From contig JALHQH010000033.1 in NCBI GenBank assembly GCA_022842065.1, positions 62,001 through 126,000 of the forward strand: 64,000 bases of DNA. The letters run 5' to 3'. The stretch is from Caldilineaceae bacterium. Its GTDB lineage: Bacteria; Chloroflexota; Anaerolineae; Caldilineales; Caldilineaceae. Shown here one piece after another: positions 52,559-62,210 of the stretch. Below the pieces are notes generated by a model. The model did not search any database and was not told the origin of the DNA. It saw only the letters and a program-made list of their open reading frames with translations. Positions within the stretch are counted from its first letter, which is position 1, and every line of letters starts with the position of its first letter. A program made the translations under genes and the position numbers.

Positions 52559-55291
52559 ATGCCACTACCGCGTAACACGATTGGCCTCGTCACCCTCGCC
52601 TCTACCAACGCTTACCCGACCGAACTGTGGTTAGGCGCGAATGATTGTGCGGCTCATCTGGATCTGAATCTGATCACCTTGGGGAGTCGCGAACTGAAGA
52701 GCTTGCATCAACCGAATCATGAGTGGACCTGGGGTGCGGTCGACACTCTTGTCAATCAAGGCCTGCTTGACGGCTTGCTGTTGTGGCCGGCAGGACTATT
52801 GCAAGATCATACCCTGGCGGCCCAATTTGTGGCACGCTACCCCAAACTCCCCACCGTTAGCCTTGGGCTTGAACTGCCAGGGACCCATCGCGTCATGATG
52901 GATAGTTACGCCGGTATGTTTCAACTGATTTCCCACCTGATTGTCAATTGTGGCCGGCGCAACCTTGCCTTTATTACCGGCACCCCCAGCAACCGTGACG
53001 CGCAAACACGCCAGCGCGCATATGTTGACGCCCTGGCCGCACATGGGTTGCCTTTGCGGCCAGAGTATATTGCCCCTGGGGCCTTTGCGTGGAATTCGCG
53101 TACGATTGGTCACGATGCCGTACGTATGCTGCTAGATCAACGTGGCCTGTCGCCCGACGCCATTGTGGCTGCCTCCGATGATCTGGCGATTGGGGCATTG
53201 GAAGCGTTGCAGGCGCGCGCGATTCGTGTGCCGGAAGCCATTAGCGTTACCGGCTTTGACGATATTCCTGATTGCACGACCGTCTATCCGGCCTTGACCA
53301 CGGTGGCCCAACCCGCCTATCAACTGGCCTGGCGTGGTGTCCAAATGTTGCATGCGCTGGTGCACGGACAAGCTGTGCCGGAATGCAAACTGTTGCCCAC
53401 CGAGGTGATTTTCCGCCAATCCTGTGGCACCATTGCCCCGCCGCCCGTACAACTGCGCCCCACCGTCACCGATGATGCCAGCACACTGGAAATCGATCCA
53501 ACTGATAACGGCAACGCGAATAGTTTCTTGCTGGAGCAATTGCGCGCGCGGGCCAATCAACGCGAAACGCGGATCGGCACGCGCGCTTCGACCCTGATGA
53601 CTGCGCACTTACAGATGCAAACCGAGCTTGATAAACGACGCGAAATCGAAGCTGCCCTTGCCACCGCGCGCGATCTGGCGCTCGAAGCGTCGCGCATGAA
53701 GTCCGAATTCCTGGCCAATATGAGCCATGAAATTCGCACACCGATGAATGGCATCACGGGGATGAGCGAACTGTTGTTAGATACCGATCTTGATGCCGAG
53801 CAACGTGAATATGTCACCGTCGTCCAGGAAGAAAGCAATCGTTTGCTGGAGATCATTAACAGTATCCTTGATTTCTCAAAGATCGAAGCCGGTAAGATCA
53901 CCCTAGAGGAGGCCCCCTTTGAACCAGCCAAGGCGTTGGAGAGTGCGATTCGCCTGCTGACCCCCAAGGCCAAGAGCAAAGGGATTGCGCTGCTCAGCGC
54001 TATTGCGCCCGATTTACCCCAGCAGGTGATGGGTGATGCCACCCGTCTACATCAAATCCTGGTCAATTTGATTGGCAACGCCATCAAGTTTACCGAAGCC
54101 GGTGAGGTTGTGGTCACGCTAGCCCAGGCCCCACTGCAAGACAATCCGCTTGGCCTAACCGGTGTGGATCGTTTCTCCCTTCAGATCACGATCCGTGATA
54201 CCGGCATTGGCATGAGTGAAGCTGCCTTGCAGCAGCTTTTTACGCCCTTTACCCAGGCCGATAGCTCGACGACACGGCGCTTTGGCGGCACGGGCTTAGG
54301 GTTAAGCATTACCAAACGGCTGGTTGCGTTGATGGGTGGCGAAATTCAGGTGGTTAGCGCGCTGGGGCTAGGCTCCCGCTTTGTGGTTACCATTCCTTAT
54401 CCAGTCGTCGAGCCGCAGCCGGCTGCAAAAATTCCAGTTGCACCGCCTGTTACTGTGCGCTACAGCCTAGTCGTCAGTGACAATGTTGAGCTGACCGCGC
54501 GAATTGCGGCTGATCTGGCCGATCCGCGCGGGGAGATGGTGGTGCAGCGGATTGCCGGCCATAGCAATGCCGAGTTGCTGCAGTCGTTGTACGATTTCAT
54601 GCATACTGGGCAACTGTTGCAGGCGCTAATCATTGACCAACAGCGGACCCAATTGGAGCTAAGCACATTGGCGCGTTCGTTGCGCGCGGATCTGGCACTC
54701 GCTCATCTTTATCTGTTGCTGATTACGCCCGGCCATACGCTGGCTTTTGCACAAAAATTGCGTAGCGCCGGTTTTGACGAGATTATGGCCCAACCGCTTA
54801 CCCCACCGGGATTAGCCCAATTAGTTGGGGCGCGTCGTCAGCAAAATGACCTGCCTGAACTACCGGCCCCAAGTGGCCCAACCAAGGCCGCTCCCCCGGC
54901 CACTGCGGCGGTTCGCCCGCTCGTTTTAGTGGTCGAAGATTATGAGAACAATCAGTGTGTCGCACTGGCGCATCTCAAGCGGCTGGGTTATGCTGCGCAT
55001 GTGGTCGAAAATGGTCGCGCCGCCGTGGACGCCATCAGTGCAATGGGGGCGCGCTATCAGTTGATCCTGATGGATTGGCAAATGCCGGTGATGGATGGCC
55101 TGGCTGCGACCAAGGCCATCCGTCAATTAGAGGGCCCAGACGGCGGCCATACGCCGATTATCGGGATGACCGCCAGCGCCATTATTGGTGATCGCGAACG
55201 CTGCCTGGCCGCGGGCATGGATGATTATCTCAGCAAACCAGTGCGCCGTGAAGATCTCGCGCACACGCTGCGCCGCTGGCTCCCAGTGTAG
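52559..55291 (+). CDS. Hybrid histidine kinase with LacI-type ligand-binding domain
   Basis: A 910-residue cytosolic-looking sensor. Residues 1-285 are a LacI-family periplasmic-binding-like domain (GRRNLAFITG, ISVTGFDDIPDC) without a helix-turn-helix or signal peptide. A short coiled region leads to HisKA (MSHEIRTPMNG, phospho-acceptor H390), then HATPase_c (GDATRLHQILVNLIGNAIKFT; FGGTGLGLSITKRL). Next comes a degenerate receiver-like module around residues 635-755, then a full receiver with phospho-acceptor D839 in LILMDWQMPVMDG and the KPVRREDL switch lysine. It would bind a sugar-like ligand inside the cell and relay phosphate. Start: ATG at 52559 with AGGA; a TTG six bases earlier is the alternative. 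Confidence 0.9.
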   Translation: MPLPRNTIGLVTLASTNAYPTELWLGANDCAAHLDLNLITLGSRELKSLHQPNHEWTWGAVDTLVNQGLLDGLLLWPAGLLQDHTLAAQFVARYPKLPTVSLGLELPGTHRVMMDSYAGMFQLISHLIVNCGRRNLAFITGTPSNRDAQTRQRAYVDALAAHGLPLRPEYIAPGAFAWNSRTIGHDAVRMLLDQRGLSPDAIVAASDDLAIGALEALQARAIRVPEAISVTGFDDIPDCTTVYPALTTVAQPAYQLAWRGVQMLHALVHGQAVPECKLLPTEVIFRQSCGTIAPPPVQLRPTVTDDASTLEIDPTDNGNANSFLLEQLRARANQRETRIGTRASTLMTAHLQMQTELDKRREIEAALATARDLALEASRMKSEFLANMSHEIRTPMNGITGMSELLLDTDLDAEQREYVTVVQEESNRLLEIINSILDFSKIEAGKITLEEAPFEPAKALESAIRLLTPKAKSKGIALLSAIAPDLPQQVMGDATRLHQILVNLIGNAIKFTEAGEVVVTLAQAPLQDNPLGLTGVDRFSLQITIRDTGIGMSEAALQQLFTPFTQADSSTTRRFGGTGLGLSITKRLVALMGGEIQVVSALGLGSRFVVTIPYPVVEPQPAAKIPVAPPVTVRYSLVVSDNVELTARIAADLADPRGEMVVQRIAGHSNAELLQSLYDFMHTGQLLQALIIDQQRTQLELSTLARSLRADLALAHLYLLLITPGHTLAFAQKLRSAGFDEIMAQPLTPPGLAQLVGARRQQNDLPELPAPSGPTKAAPPATAAVRPLVLVVEDYENNQCVALAHLKRLGYAAHVVENGRAAVDAISAMGARYQLILMDWQMPVMDGLAATKAIRQLEGPDGGHTPIIGMTASAIIGDRERCLAAGMDDYLSKPVRREDLAHTLRRWLPV

Positions 55292-55474
55292 ACGTAAAAC
55301 AGGCCCCATGAAACGTCAGTGCGGGCGCACCGTGCTCTGTACTGTTGCTGATCAGGTCAGTACCACGGTACTAAACAAGTTACGCCATGCCGCCGATGCA
55401 GGGCGAACATTGTTCAGATATACTGTAGACGGGCTGGTTTTGTATCGATGTGGTAGACCCTTGATTTGTGTGCA

Positions 55475-55512
55475 GAAAGAACGCTGGACTGGAAACAGTC
55501 CGGCGTTCTTTC
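55475..55512 (+). terminator. Rho-independent terminator after the hybrid kinase
   Basis: A 17-bp stem with one G-T pair (55475-55491 and 55496-55512), GAAA loop, then a T-containing tail (GTTTT). It is about 180 bases beyond the kinase stop. No gene was seen in 55292-55474. Confidence 0.7.
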
Positions 55513-55530
55513 GTTTTGGGGCAAGTGACG

Positions 55531-55594
55531 GGTGGGTCGCACTGTCCAAATGGCGCTCGTATGCGCCACTTTTCGCTGGACAGTGCGACCCACC
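55531..55594. repeat. GTCGCACTG-core inverted repeat, copy 2, flanked by direct repeats
   Basis: Perfect 18-bp arms (55531-55548 and 55577-55594) with an inner TGGCGC/GCGCCA hairpin in the loop. Direct repeats TTTTGGGGCAA-G/T-TGACGGGTG lie on both sides (55514-55534 and 55606-55626, one mismatch), the left one overlapping the hairpin arm. Confidence 0.78.
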
Positions 55595-55708
55595 TGCATC
55601 GTTACTTTTGGGGCAATTGACGGGTGACAATGCTACAGTAGTGTGCTGCGGCCTAAGTAAGCCAATCGCTCACCTGTGCCGCGTCGGTTCGTGACCAGCG
55701 TGTCCTAG

Positions 55709-58700
55709 TTATTCCGCACGTAGTTGTAGCCAGAGCAGTGGCAATAACATGCCAATGAAGACGACGACCGCCGAACTCCAGAATTGAAGGGTGCCGCGCA
55801 GGAAGCCGGCCCCAGGCAACAGGCCCAGGCCAAAGAGGATGTAAGCAGAGAGGCCACAGATCGTCGCCCAGAGCATGTTGTGGACTAGCATGCTGCGCGG
55901 CATAATTCTGATCTGTAAAATGAGCAGCAGACTCAGCGTGACCAAAATCGTCAGCAAGGCAATGACTAAGGTTACCCAGTTGGCCCACGCCAGGTTTGCA
56001 TCTGGCTGAATCAAGGGTAAGCCGCCATTGAGGGGTGTGTTGCTGGCGGTGGGCGCTGTTTGGGTCGGAGTTGTGGTCTGTTGGAGTGTATTTGCTTCCG
56101 CAGGTGTAATTACTGTCCCCGTGGTGTCAGCGCTGGCTTCAGCAGTGGGCAGCACCTTGATGATGACCACCCCAGCCGTGGTGGCTTCGCCAGCACTCGC
56201 GCTGATCTCTATGCGACCTGGTTGTTCAACGGTAATTTCCCTTTGCGCGCTGCCATTACGCGTGAAGATCGGCTCCACCGGCAGGGTGGCGGCAGAGTCG
56301 GCATAGGCAACACTAAAGTTGACCGCGACATTGTCGGGTACGGGATGCCCATTGTGATCAAGAATCTGATTAACCTGTAACTGTAGGACGGCCCCAGCTT
56401 CGACGGTGGCTGCAATTTCTTCACTGCCGGCTTCAAAGAGGAGTGGTTCACCGTTGATCGTGATCGCTAGCGCCATTGGTAGTGCCGGATCCGGTTGGAG
56501 CCGCTCTTGTAGTGTGCTAAAGCGTGTACCGGGGACGCTGACCGGTGGCGAGCCCGTGGGGGTATAGCCACGGAAGATTGCCCGTACCGCACTTTCTAAA
56601 AATGGTTGCGTCTTACTATAGACGCCAAAGTAGGCGGTTAACTTGCTAATCTCGGTGGCATCCAAAAAATAGGGGGCACTAAGCGCCAGGACAATAATCT
56701 GTTTGTTTTCTAACTGTTCGCCCTGTTCACTGAGAAAGCGCTTAACCACTTCGCTGCCGGCAGGGGTCGCTGGATCCACATCAAGCATCGCAAAGATGAT
56801 CCAATTGGATTCGTTGATCAGCTGTTGCAGCCGCTGATTGGCACTTAACAATGCCTGGTCCTGGACACTGCCATTTTCTGACTCTTCGCCGCTAACCGGT
56901 GTTGCCACAATTCCATTTGTTGGACTGGTGGTGAGCGGGATAGCGGTGGCTGGTACATTTGCTGCCGCCTGAGTGGGGGCGCTCGTCGCGGTCAGGGCAG
57001 TCGTCGCCGCCAGTTGTACTTCATCAAGTAGCGTGGCTAGCTCGACAAAGCTGCGCCCGACTACGCGCTCTGACGCGATTTGCCCGGTCGCACCGGGATC
57101 AGAGCCGTAGAGATGGGTAATAATGCTACGGAGTTCTTCGGGGCCGAGCATCGTCTCCATGGTGCATTCATTGCATTCACGGAAGAGCCGGCTATCGCTA
57201 AAGATCAGAATCTGGTCATTGGCCTGGGGCGCGGCCGGCAAGACTTCGGCCAATTCGGTCAGGCTGGGGTGAAGCAGGGAGATCGAATCACGGGCGACTT
57301 GCGCAATGGTGCTGGCACTTTCAACGCGATGGGCACTGCCTTCGGCAAAGATGGCCAAGTCATTCATATTAACCAATACTCGATCCAAGGGGACCAAGGC
57401 TGGTGCTGCGTTGCGCAAGCGGGGGGGGGCCGGTACCAGATCTGCTTCTGCTCCCCTGGCGTCTGCTGGGTAAAGCCCAAATTTCAAACGCAAAATGCGC
57501 CGTACCGAGGCATCAACGCGTAACCGGAAATCAGAATCGTTCTCGTTGTTATAGCGTTCACGGAAAAAGCGGATCACATCCGTAATCTGCCGTAGCTCAA
57601 CCCCCCAGTCATCCTCAGGGCTTAATTGGGCCAGGTAAATTAGATCATGACCAGCCGTAAAGGCATCGAGCGCAATGCGTCGATAAGACAATTCCTGGCT
57701 GGGCAATTCGTAATAGCGGCGAATGGCGGGCACACCCAAGGCATTGGTCATCAAGATTCCGCCCTGTTCCTGCCAGGTGGCCAACCCTTCTTGCGTCAAG
57801 AGCAGGCCCAGGTCGGGCATCATACTAAAGGGGGGTATGCGTCCTGTGCCAGTGCCTTGGAAAGCACTAAAGCGCATATGGCTGGTCATCAGGCCATCAA
57901 CCGCCGCGGGATTGCCGTCAACCATGAGCAGCGGTGAGTTTTGCCGCGTAACGGTCAGGAAAGGGGGCAGCGCGGTGCGGCGCAATTCAGCTTGACTTTT
58001 TTGGACGGTGGCTACTTCTTGGTTGGGCAGCCGGTCAATATCGCCCTGGCCAGGGAAGTGACGGGCAATGGTGGCCACATTATTATTACTGCCTTGATGG
58101 ACACCACTGATGTAAGCACTGCCCAGACGGCTAACCCAATAAGGGTCACCGCCAAAGGATTGGATGCCCAGCGATCCCACTGCATCCGTACGGGGTTGGT
58201 CGATCAGATCAAGGGTTGGCCCTAGGAGTAAATTGATCCCAACGGCACCTAACTCTTTCCCCACAATTTGGCCGACTGCTTCGACCAATGTTGGGTTCCA
58301 GGTGGCACCCAGTGCCATCTGTGAAGGCAGTGGGGTAAAGGCGCGCCGTAAACTGGTATCGGGATAGCCATTGCCAAGCTGTTCAATGCCCACCAACAAG
58401 GGGATCAACGCCCCACTATCGTCGGGGTTTGCTGTGAAGTGCTCTACCTCGGTCTGCGTCAGTGTCGCTGCCACTGCCGCTGGGTCCCCGTGCGCCGGCA
58501 GGGCATGTGCTGGCGGCAGCAGATAGTTGTACGCAAGGGCTTGCAGTTGATTGACTAACGTTGCCAACTGTCGTGGGGTGTTTGCCCCTTTGGCATTGAC
58601 AAAATTACCCTTGGCCGGCGTTAAAACGATCCCGCCGACATGGTAATTACGAATGAGTGCTACGGCATCGTTCTGGGGTAAGCTTTGGGTGGGAGTAAGC

Positions 58701-59107
58701 TGATTGCTTTCGGTCAGTGGGTCAGCCGTAGGATGTGTTGTCGTGAGGGTTGTCGTGGTACTGCTGTTCGTGGCGACTGCGTTACCTTCGACCGTGATAA
58801 CAAACAGTTGGCCCACACGTTCCTCCGCCGACATCTGGGCAAGGATAGTCTCGATCCAGGCATCAACTTCTGCTTCGGCCATTTGAGCCGTGGTTCGGGT
58901 TGGGGTAAGTGCAGGTGTCGCCTGTTCGTTGGTGGCTTGGTTGGTTGTACTTTGCGCGGGGGATCTCGTTACTGTCTGCTCAGTCGGAGATGGCGCGACC
59001 GTGATTATACCTGTGGTTGGTGTGGCGCGCTGTGCCACGATCGGCTGTGGACAGAGAAGCAACAACAAAAATAAGGGTATGAGGATTGGGCGAATCCGCA
59101 GGTTCAT
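55709..59107 (-). CDS. Large membrane-anchored GH3-like protein lacking the usual catalytic aspartate
   Basis: About 1,132 residues. A signal peptide (MNLRIRPILIPLFLLLLLC...) is followed by a Thr/Ala/Pro-rich linker, then a GH3 N-acetylglucosaminidase-like (NagZ-type) domain with LPSQMALGATWNP and GPTLDLIDQPRT. The KHxPGHG motif is altered to RHFPGQG (about 347-353), and the loop that should carry the Asp nucleophile reads ILMTNALG (about 447-454) where S-D-[DA]-L is expected. A C-terminal half with another alpha/beta domain, a beta-sandwich and three membrane helices anchors it. It may be a wall-binding or inactive homologue, unless another residue has taken over. Start 59107 favours the signal peptide; 59176 is an alternative. 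Confidence 0.82.
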   Translation of the reverse strand: MNLRIRPILIPLFLLLLLCPQPIVAQRATPTTGIITVAPSPTEQTVTRSPAQSTTNQATNEQATPALTPTRTTAQMAEAEVDAWIETILAQMSAEERVGQLFVITVEGNAVATNSSTTTTLTTTHPTADPLTESNQLTPTQSLPQNDAVALIRNYHVGGIVLTPAKGNFVNAKGANTPRQLATLVNQLQALAYNYLLPPAHALPAHGDPAAVAATLTQTEVEHFTANPDDSGALIPLLVGIEQLGNGYPDTSLRRAFTPLPSQMALGATWNPTLVEAVGQIVGKELGAVGINLLLGPTLDLIDQPRTDAVGSLGIQSFGGDPYWVSRLGSAYISGVHQGSNNNVATIARHFPGQGDIDRLPNQEVATVQKSQAELRRTALPPFLTVTRQNSPLLMVDGNPAAVDGLMTSHMRFSAFQGTGTGRIPPFSMMPDLGLLLTQEGLATWQEQGGILMTNALGVPAIRRYYELPSQELSYRRIALDAFTAGHDLIYLAQLSPEDDWGVELRQITDVIRFFRERYNNENDSDFRLRVDASVRRILRLKFGLYPADARGAEADLVPAPPRLRNAAPALVPLDRVLVNMNDLAIFAEGSAHRVESASTIAQVARDSISLLHPSLTELAEVLPAAPQANDQILIFSDSRLFRECNECTMETMLGPEELRSIITHLYGSDPGATGQIASERVVGRSFVELATLLDEVQLAATTALTATSAPTQAAANVPATAIPLTTSPTNGIVATPVSGEESENGSVQDQALLSANQRLQQLINESNWIIFAMLDVDPATPAGSEVVKRFLSEQGEQLENKQIIVLALSAPYFLDATEISKLTAYFGVYSKTQPFLESAVRAIFRGYTPTGSPPVSVPGTRFSTLQERLQPDPALPMALAITINGEPLLFEAGSEEIAATVEAGAVLQLQVNQILDHNGHPVPDNVAVNFSVAYADSAATLPVEPIFTRNGSAQREITVEQPGRIEISASAGEATTAGVVIIKVLPTAEASADTTGTVITPAEANTLQQTTTPTQTAPTASNTPLNGGLPLIQPDANLAWANWVTLVIALLTILVTLSLLLILQIRIMPRSMLVHNMLWATICGLSAYILFGLGLLPGAGFLRGTLQFWSSAVVVFIGMLLPLLWLQLRAE

Positions 59108-59176
59108 GGCTAACCATTGGGTAAATTTCAAAATAATTTTGATGCAAGTGATGCGGATAAGAAAGTAATTGACCAT

Positions 59177-59568
59177 TTCCAGAGTAGCGTATTAAGTCGC
59201 ACGCACTGCTTGTCCCCAATAAATGTACGTTGCGGGACCTCGCTGGGTGCCTAGCTGAGCGATTGTGGTTCACTGAGTATAGCTTTGGCGTGCTTTCTCG
59301 TCAAACTACCTGCTGCGCTGTTCGCGCCTGTGATTTGTAATGTTTCGTTTTGCTTACCATCTGGACAAATGGCGCAAGAGTCGGTATACTATGCTTTATC
59401 AGTTAAGTTGCATCACATCTAGTGCAATATCAGTATATTGTGGGTACTACTCTGGGCATTATTGTGATCTTCCTGAGGCATGATCTTCTTGCGGTGACGC
59501 TAGTTTGTTCGCGTTAATTGCCGCAGGCTGGCCGGCATTCATGATAGGGCTTAAAAAGCATAGAGTCT
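59177..59568. other. Divergent intergenic region
   Basis: About 390 bases between the GH3-like gene and lepB, transcribed away from each other, so both promoters should lie here. I see no clear -35/-10 pair with standard spacing and no hairpin of note. Confidence 0.5.
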
Positions 59569-60210
59569 ATGAACGAATTTTCGACAACTTCAGAACGGGA
59601 GCCGGTGACTGTCCAGTCGCCCTTGCCCCCAACCAGATCGACTCACCCCATTTTTGATGAACAGCTGGCTGGCCTCCCTAAAGAGCCACTGGCCAAAGAG
59701 CCATTGGGTGGCGTGGTGGCGCGTGAACTCATCCAGGTGCTTTTCCCGGCTTTAATGCTGGCGTTAGTGATCCATCTGTTTTTGGCCCAGGCAACGATTG
59801 TTTATGGACGGAGCATGGAGCCCAATCTTTCTGAGCGCCAGCGGCTCATTATCGACAAGTTTACTTATCGCTTTTTCCATGCCCCGCGCCGCAATGACAT
59901 TATTGTAATTAAGCTGCCGGATATGGACGAGCTGTTGGTCAAGCGCATTGTGGGTATGCCCTACGAAACGATTGCAATCGAGGATGGAATCATTTACATT
60001 AATAATGTACGGCTGGAAGAACCTTATCAGCATGACCCGTATCCACAAAATATGCCGGCGCGGCGGTTAGATCCGCTGGAGTATTTTGTTTTGGGTGACA
60101 ACCGTGGTAATAGCAACGACAGCCGCGCCTTTGGCCCCATCATGCGCGACGATATCAAGGGCCGGGTCTGGTTTCGGTACTGGCCATTGACGCAGCTGCA
60201 CTCCTTTTAA
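59569..60210 (+). CDS. lepB: Signal peptidase I
   Basis: A 213-residue type I signal peptidase. The Ser-Lys dyad is Ser82 in YGRSMEPNL and Lys125 in LVKRIVGMP, and box E is LGDNRGNSNDSR (about 175-186). One membrane helix (VLFPALMLALVIHLFLA, about 57-74) places the catalytic domain outside. The N-terminal 45 residues are a Thr/Pro-rich cytosolic extension with a duplicated KEPL unit. It cleaves leader peptides of exported proteins. It is followed 41 bases later by the AI-2E/HAD fusion gene, with which it may be co-transcribed. Confidence 0.95.
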   Translation: MNEFSTTSEREPVTVQSPLPPTRSTHPIFDEQLAGLPKEPLAKEPLGGVVARELIQVLFPALMLALVIHLFLAQATIVYGRSMEPNLSERQRLIIDKFTYRFFHAPRRNDIIVIKLPDMDELLVKRIVGMPYETIAIEDGIIYINNVRLEEPYQHDPYPQNMPARRLDPLEYFVLGDNRGNSNDSRAFGPIMRDDIKGRVWFRYWPLTQLHSF

Positions 60211-60251
60211 TTGTTTAACGCAACTTATCAGCGCGCCCCCTCTGATTGCCT

Positions 60252-62012
60252 ATGCCTTCTCGACGTTGGAACAACCTGACCAAAGTAATTGTGGTGGCGT
60301 TGCTGGTGATCCTCGCCATTGTCACCGTTTTTGCCTTCCGGGCCGTCATTCCCGCCACGATCATTGCTTTCTTCCTGGCCTTTATTCTGGGTTACCCCGT
60401 TAATTGGATCCAACAGCGTACTGGGTGGGCGCGTGGGCCGGCGGTATTGGCCCTCTATTTGCTCTTACTGCTGATCATTGCCCTGGTCACTGTGCTGATT
60501 ATTCCGCGCATTACTGGCCTGGTGATGTCGCTGGAACAGACCATCGAAGAGTTGCTGTTAAGTTTGCAGCAGCTATCGATCCCACTGGGCGACCGTACCC
60601 TGCATGCCGGCGATTTCTTCGAGCCGCTCAGTGGCGCGCTCCAAAATATCTTTAGTGCCACGACCGTGGATCCCATGTCGATCTTTCGCGGGGTCACCAG
60701 CGGCATTTTGATCTCGATCTACGTTCTGGTCCTCAATTTCTGGCTGCTCAAGGATCTCCAGCAATTACAACGGCTGATGATGGAGCAGATCCCGGTTGAT
60801 TACCAAGAGGATGTGCGGCGGCTGAGCCATGAAATTGGCCAGATCTGGGAAGGGTTTCTGCGCGGCCAATTAGCGCTGGGCGTGGTCATTGGTGTGATGA
60901 CTTGGATTCCATTGATGATCGTAGGGGTCGCGAATGCCGGGGCCTTATCGCTATTGGCCGGCCTGATGGAACTGTTACCCGCCATTGGCCAAGGGATTAG
61001 CGGGACGGTGGCGGTGTTAGTCGCGCTCTTCCAAGGCTCCACCTGGATGAATGTCAGCCCCGTCACCTTTGCGCTGATTGTTTTTGCCATCTACTCGGTG
61101 ATTGCCCAATTTGAAAATATCTATCTTATCCCCCGTTTGGTAGGTGGCCGTGTCAACTTACACCCCGCCGTCGCCTTTATCTGTGCGATTGGAGGCGCAC
61201 TGGCTTTTGGGACGCTGGGGGTGCTGTTGGCGACCCCGGTCGTGGCCAGTGCACGCACCCTGGTCCTTTATGCCTATCGCAAATTGCTGGACCAGGATCC
61301 CTTTGAATCAACCAGCAATCCCAGCACAGTGCGGATTCGCGGTCTGGTCGGTGGGCGCAAGATTGAAGCGGTGGTCTTTGACCTTGATGGTACCCTTACT
61401 GCCATCGATTGGCGGGCCGCCCAATGGGCCGCTGCGCATGGGCAGTGGCTGACTTGGTTGGTCTCGACAGAACAACAGCAGCAACTGGTTCGCCGCCTGA
61501 TGATTGGGTTGGAAGGCTTTCTCAATTTTCTGGTCAGCCAATTAAATCGCGCCGAGTCACCGCAGCTTTTGGAACGGCTGCTACCTGTTTTCAATCGCCT
61601 GCGCGGTTATCCGCCACCCGAATTGCTGTCCCTCCAACCACAGGTCGCCGCTTGTCTGGGTAATCTGGCCCGTCAATACCATGTGGCGCTGATCACGGCG
61701 CGTGATGACCGTTCGGTCCGCGCTTTTCTCCACGAGCAAGGTTTTGCTGACCCTTTCTTCAGCGCCATTGCCACGCGCAATGTCGTACGTAATCTCTTGC
61801 CCCACAGCGAGGGCCTACTCTACCTTAGTGAACAGTTAGCCGTCGTCCCCGAACAGATGCTGGTGATCAGCGATTCGGATGTCAACCTGCGCGCCGGGCG
61901 TGCCATGGGCATGGCGACCGCGGCCGTCCTCACCGGGCTTGGCGAGGAGAAAGATATGCGCAGCGCTGATATTATTCTCCAGACGGTCTGTGAATTGGAA
62001 GAGTGGCTCTAG
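60252..62012 (+). CDS. AI-2E family permease fused to a HAD hydrolase
   Basis: A 586-residue fusion. Residues 1-345 form an AI-2E exporter-like (PerM/YdiK) domain with seven or eight membrane helices and the family's LPAIGQGISG, LIPRLVGGRVNLHPAV and LGVLLATPVVA motifs. From about residue 370 a HAD-like phosphatase domain follows: VFDLDGTLT (DxDGT), ALITARDDRS (motif II Thr) and a C-terminal VISDSDVNLRAGRAMGM (motif IV, DSD). The ATG at 60252 is used; a TTG six bases earlier is the alternative. The HAD part should be cytosolic; it could dephosphorylate a transported metabolite. Continuous frame across the junction. Confidence 0.88.
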   Translation: MPSRRWNNLTKVIVVALLVILAIVTVFAFRAVIPATIIAFFLAFILGYPVNWIQQRTGWARGPAVLALYLLLLLIIALVTVLIIPRITGLVMSLEQTIEELLLSLQQLSIPLGDRTLHAGDFFEPLSGALQNIFSATTVDPMSIFRGVTSGILISIYVLVLNFWLLKDLQQLQRLMMEQIPVDYQEDVRRLSHEIGQIWEGFLRGQLALGVVIGVMTWIPLMIVGVANAGALSLLAGLMELLPAIGQGISGTVAVLVALFQGSTWMNVSPVTFALIVFAIYSVIAQFENIYLIPRLVGGRVNLHPAVAFICAIGGALAFGTLGVLLATPVVASARTLVLYAYRKLLDQDPFESTSNPSTVRIRGLVGGRKIEAVVFDLDGTLTAIDWRAAQWAAAHGQWLTWLVSTEQQQQLVRRLMIGLEGFLNFLVSQLNRAESPQLLERLLPVFNRLRGYPPPELLSLQPQVAACLGNLARQYHVALITARDDRSVRAFLHEQGFADPFFSAIATRNVVRNLLPHSEGLLYLSEQLAVVPEQMLVISDSDVNLRAGRAMGMATAAVLTGLGEEKDMRSADIILQTVCELEEWL

Positions 62013-62036
62013 TCGCAAAGGGTAGCGGAAAGCAAC

Positions 62037-62192
62037 ATGGCGCAACACCAGTGGTATGTTACATTGACCCCATTAGAAGATGAAGAGTGGAGCGAGGAAT
62101 ATGATAATTGGCGGTTAGCATTTGTTTGCGTAGCGGGTATGGATAGTGGTCATTTTTCTGCCCGGGGTGTCACTATACTCAAATCAGAATGA
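62037..62192 (+). CDS. Small acidic hypothetical protein
   Basis: A 51-residue frame: MAQHQWYVTLTPLEDEEWSE, then YDNWRLAFVCVAGMDSGHF, ending ILKSE. It starts 25 bases after the AI-2E/HAD stop, with GGAAAG about five bases before the ATG. It is acidic and without a recognisable domain. The size, the Shine-Dalgarno and the absence of another gene in this strand favour it, but it could be chance. Confidence 0.4.
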   Translation: MAQHQWYVTLTPLEDEEWSEEYDNWRLAFVCVAGMDSGHFSARGVTILKSE

Positions 62193-62210
62193 AACCCCTA
62201 GTTTCGGTCA

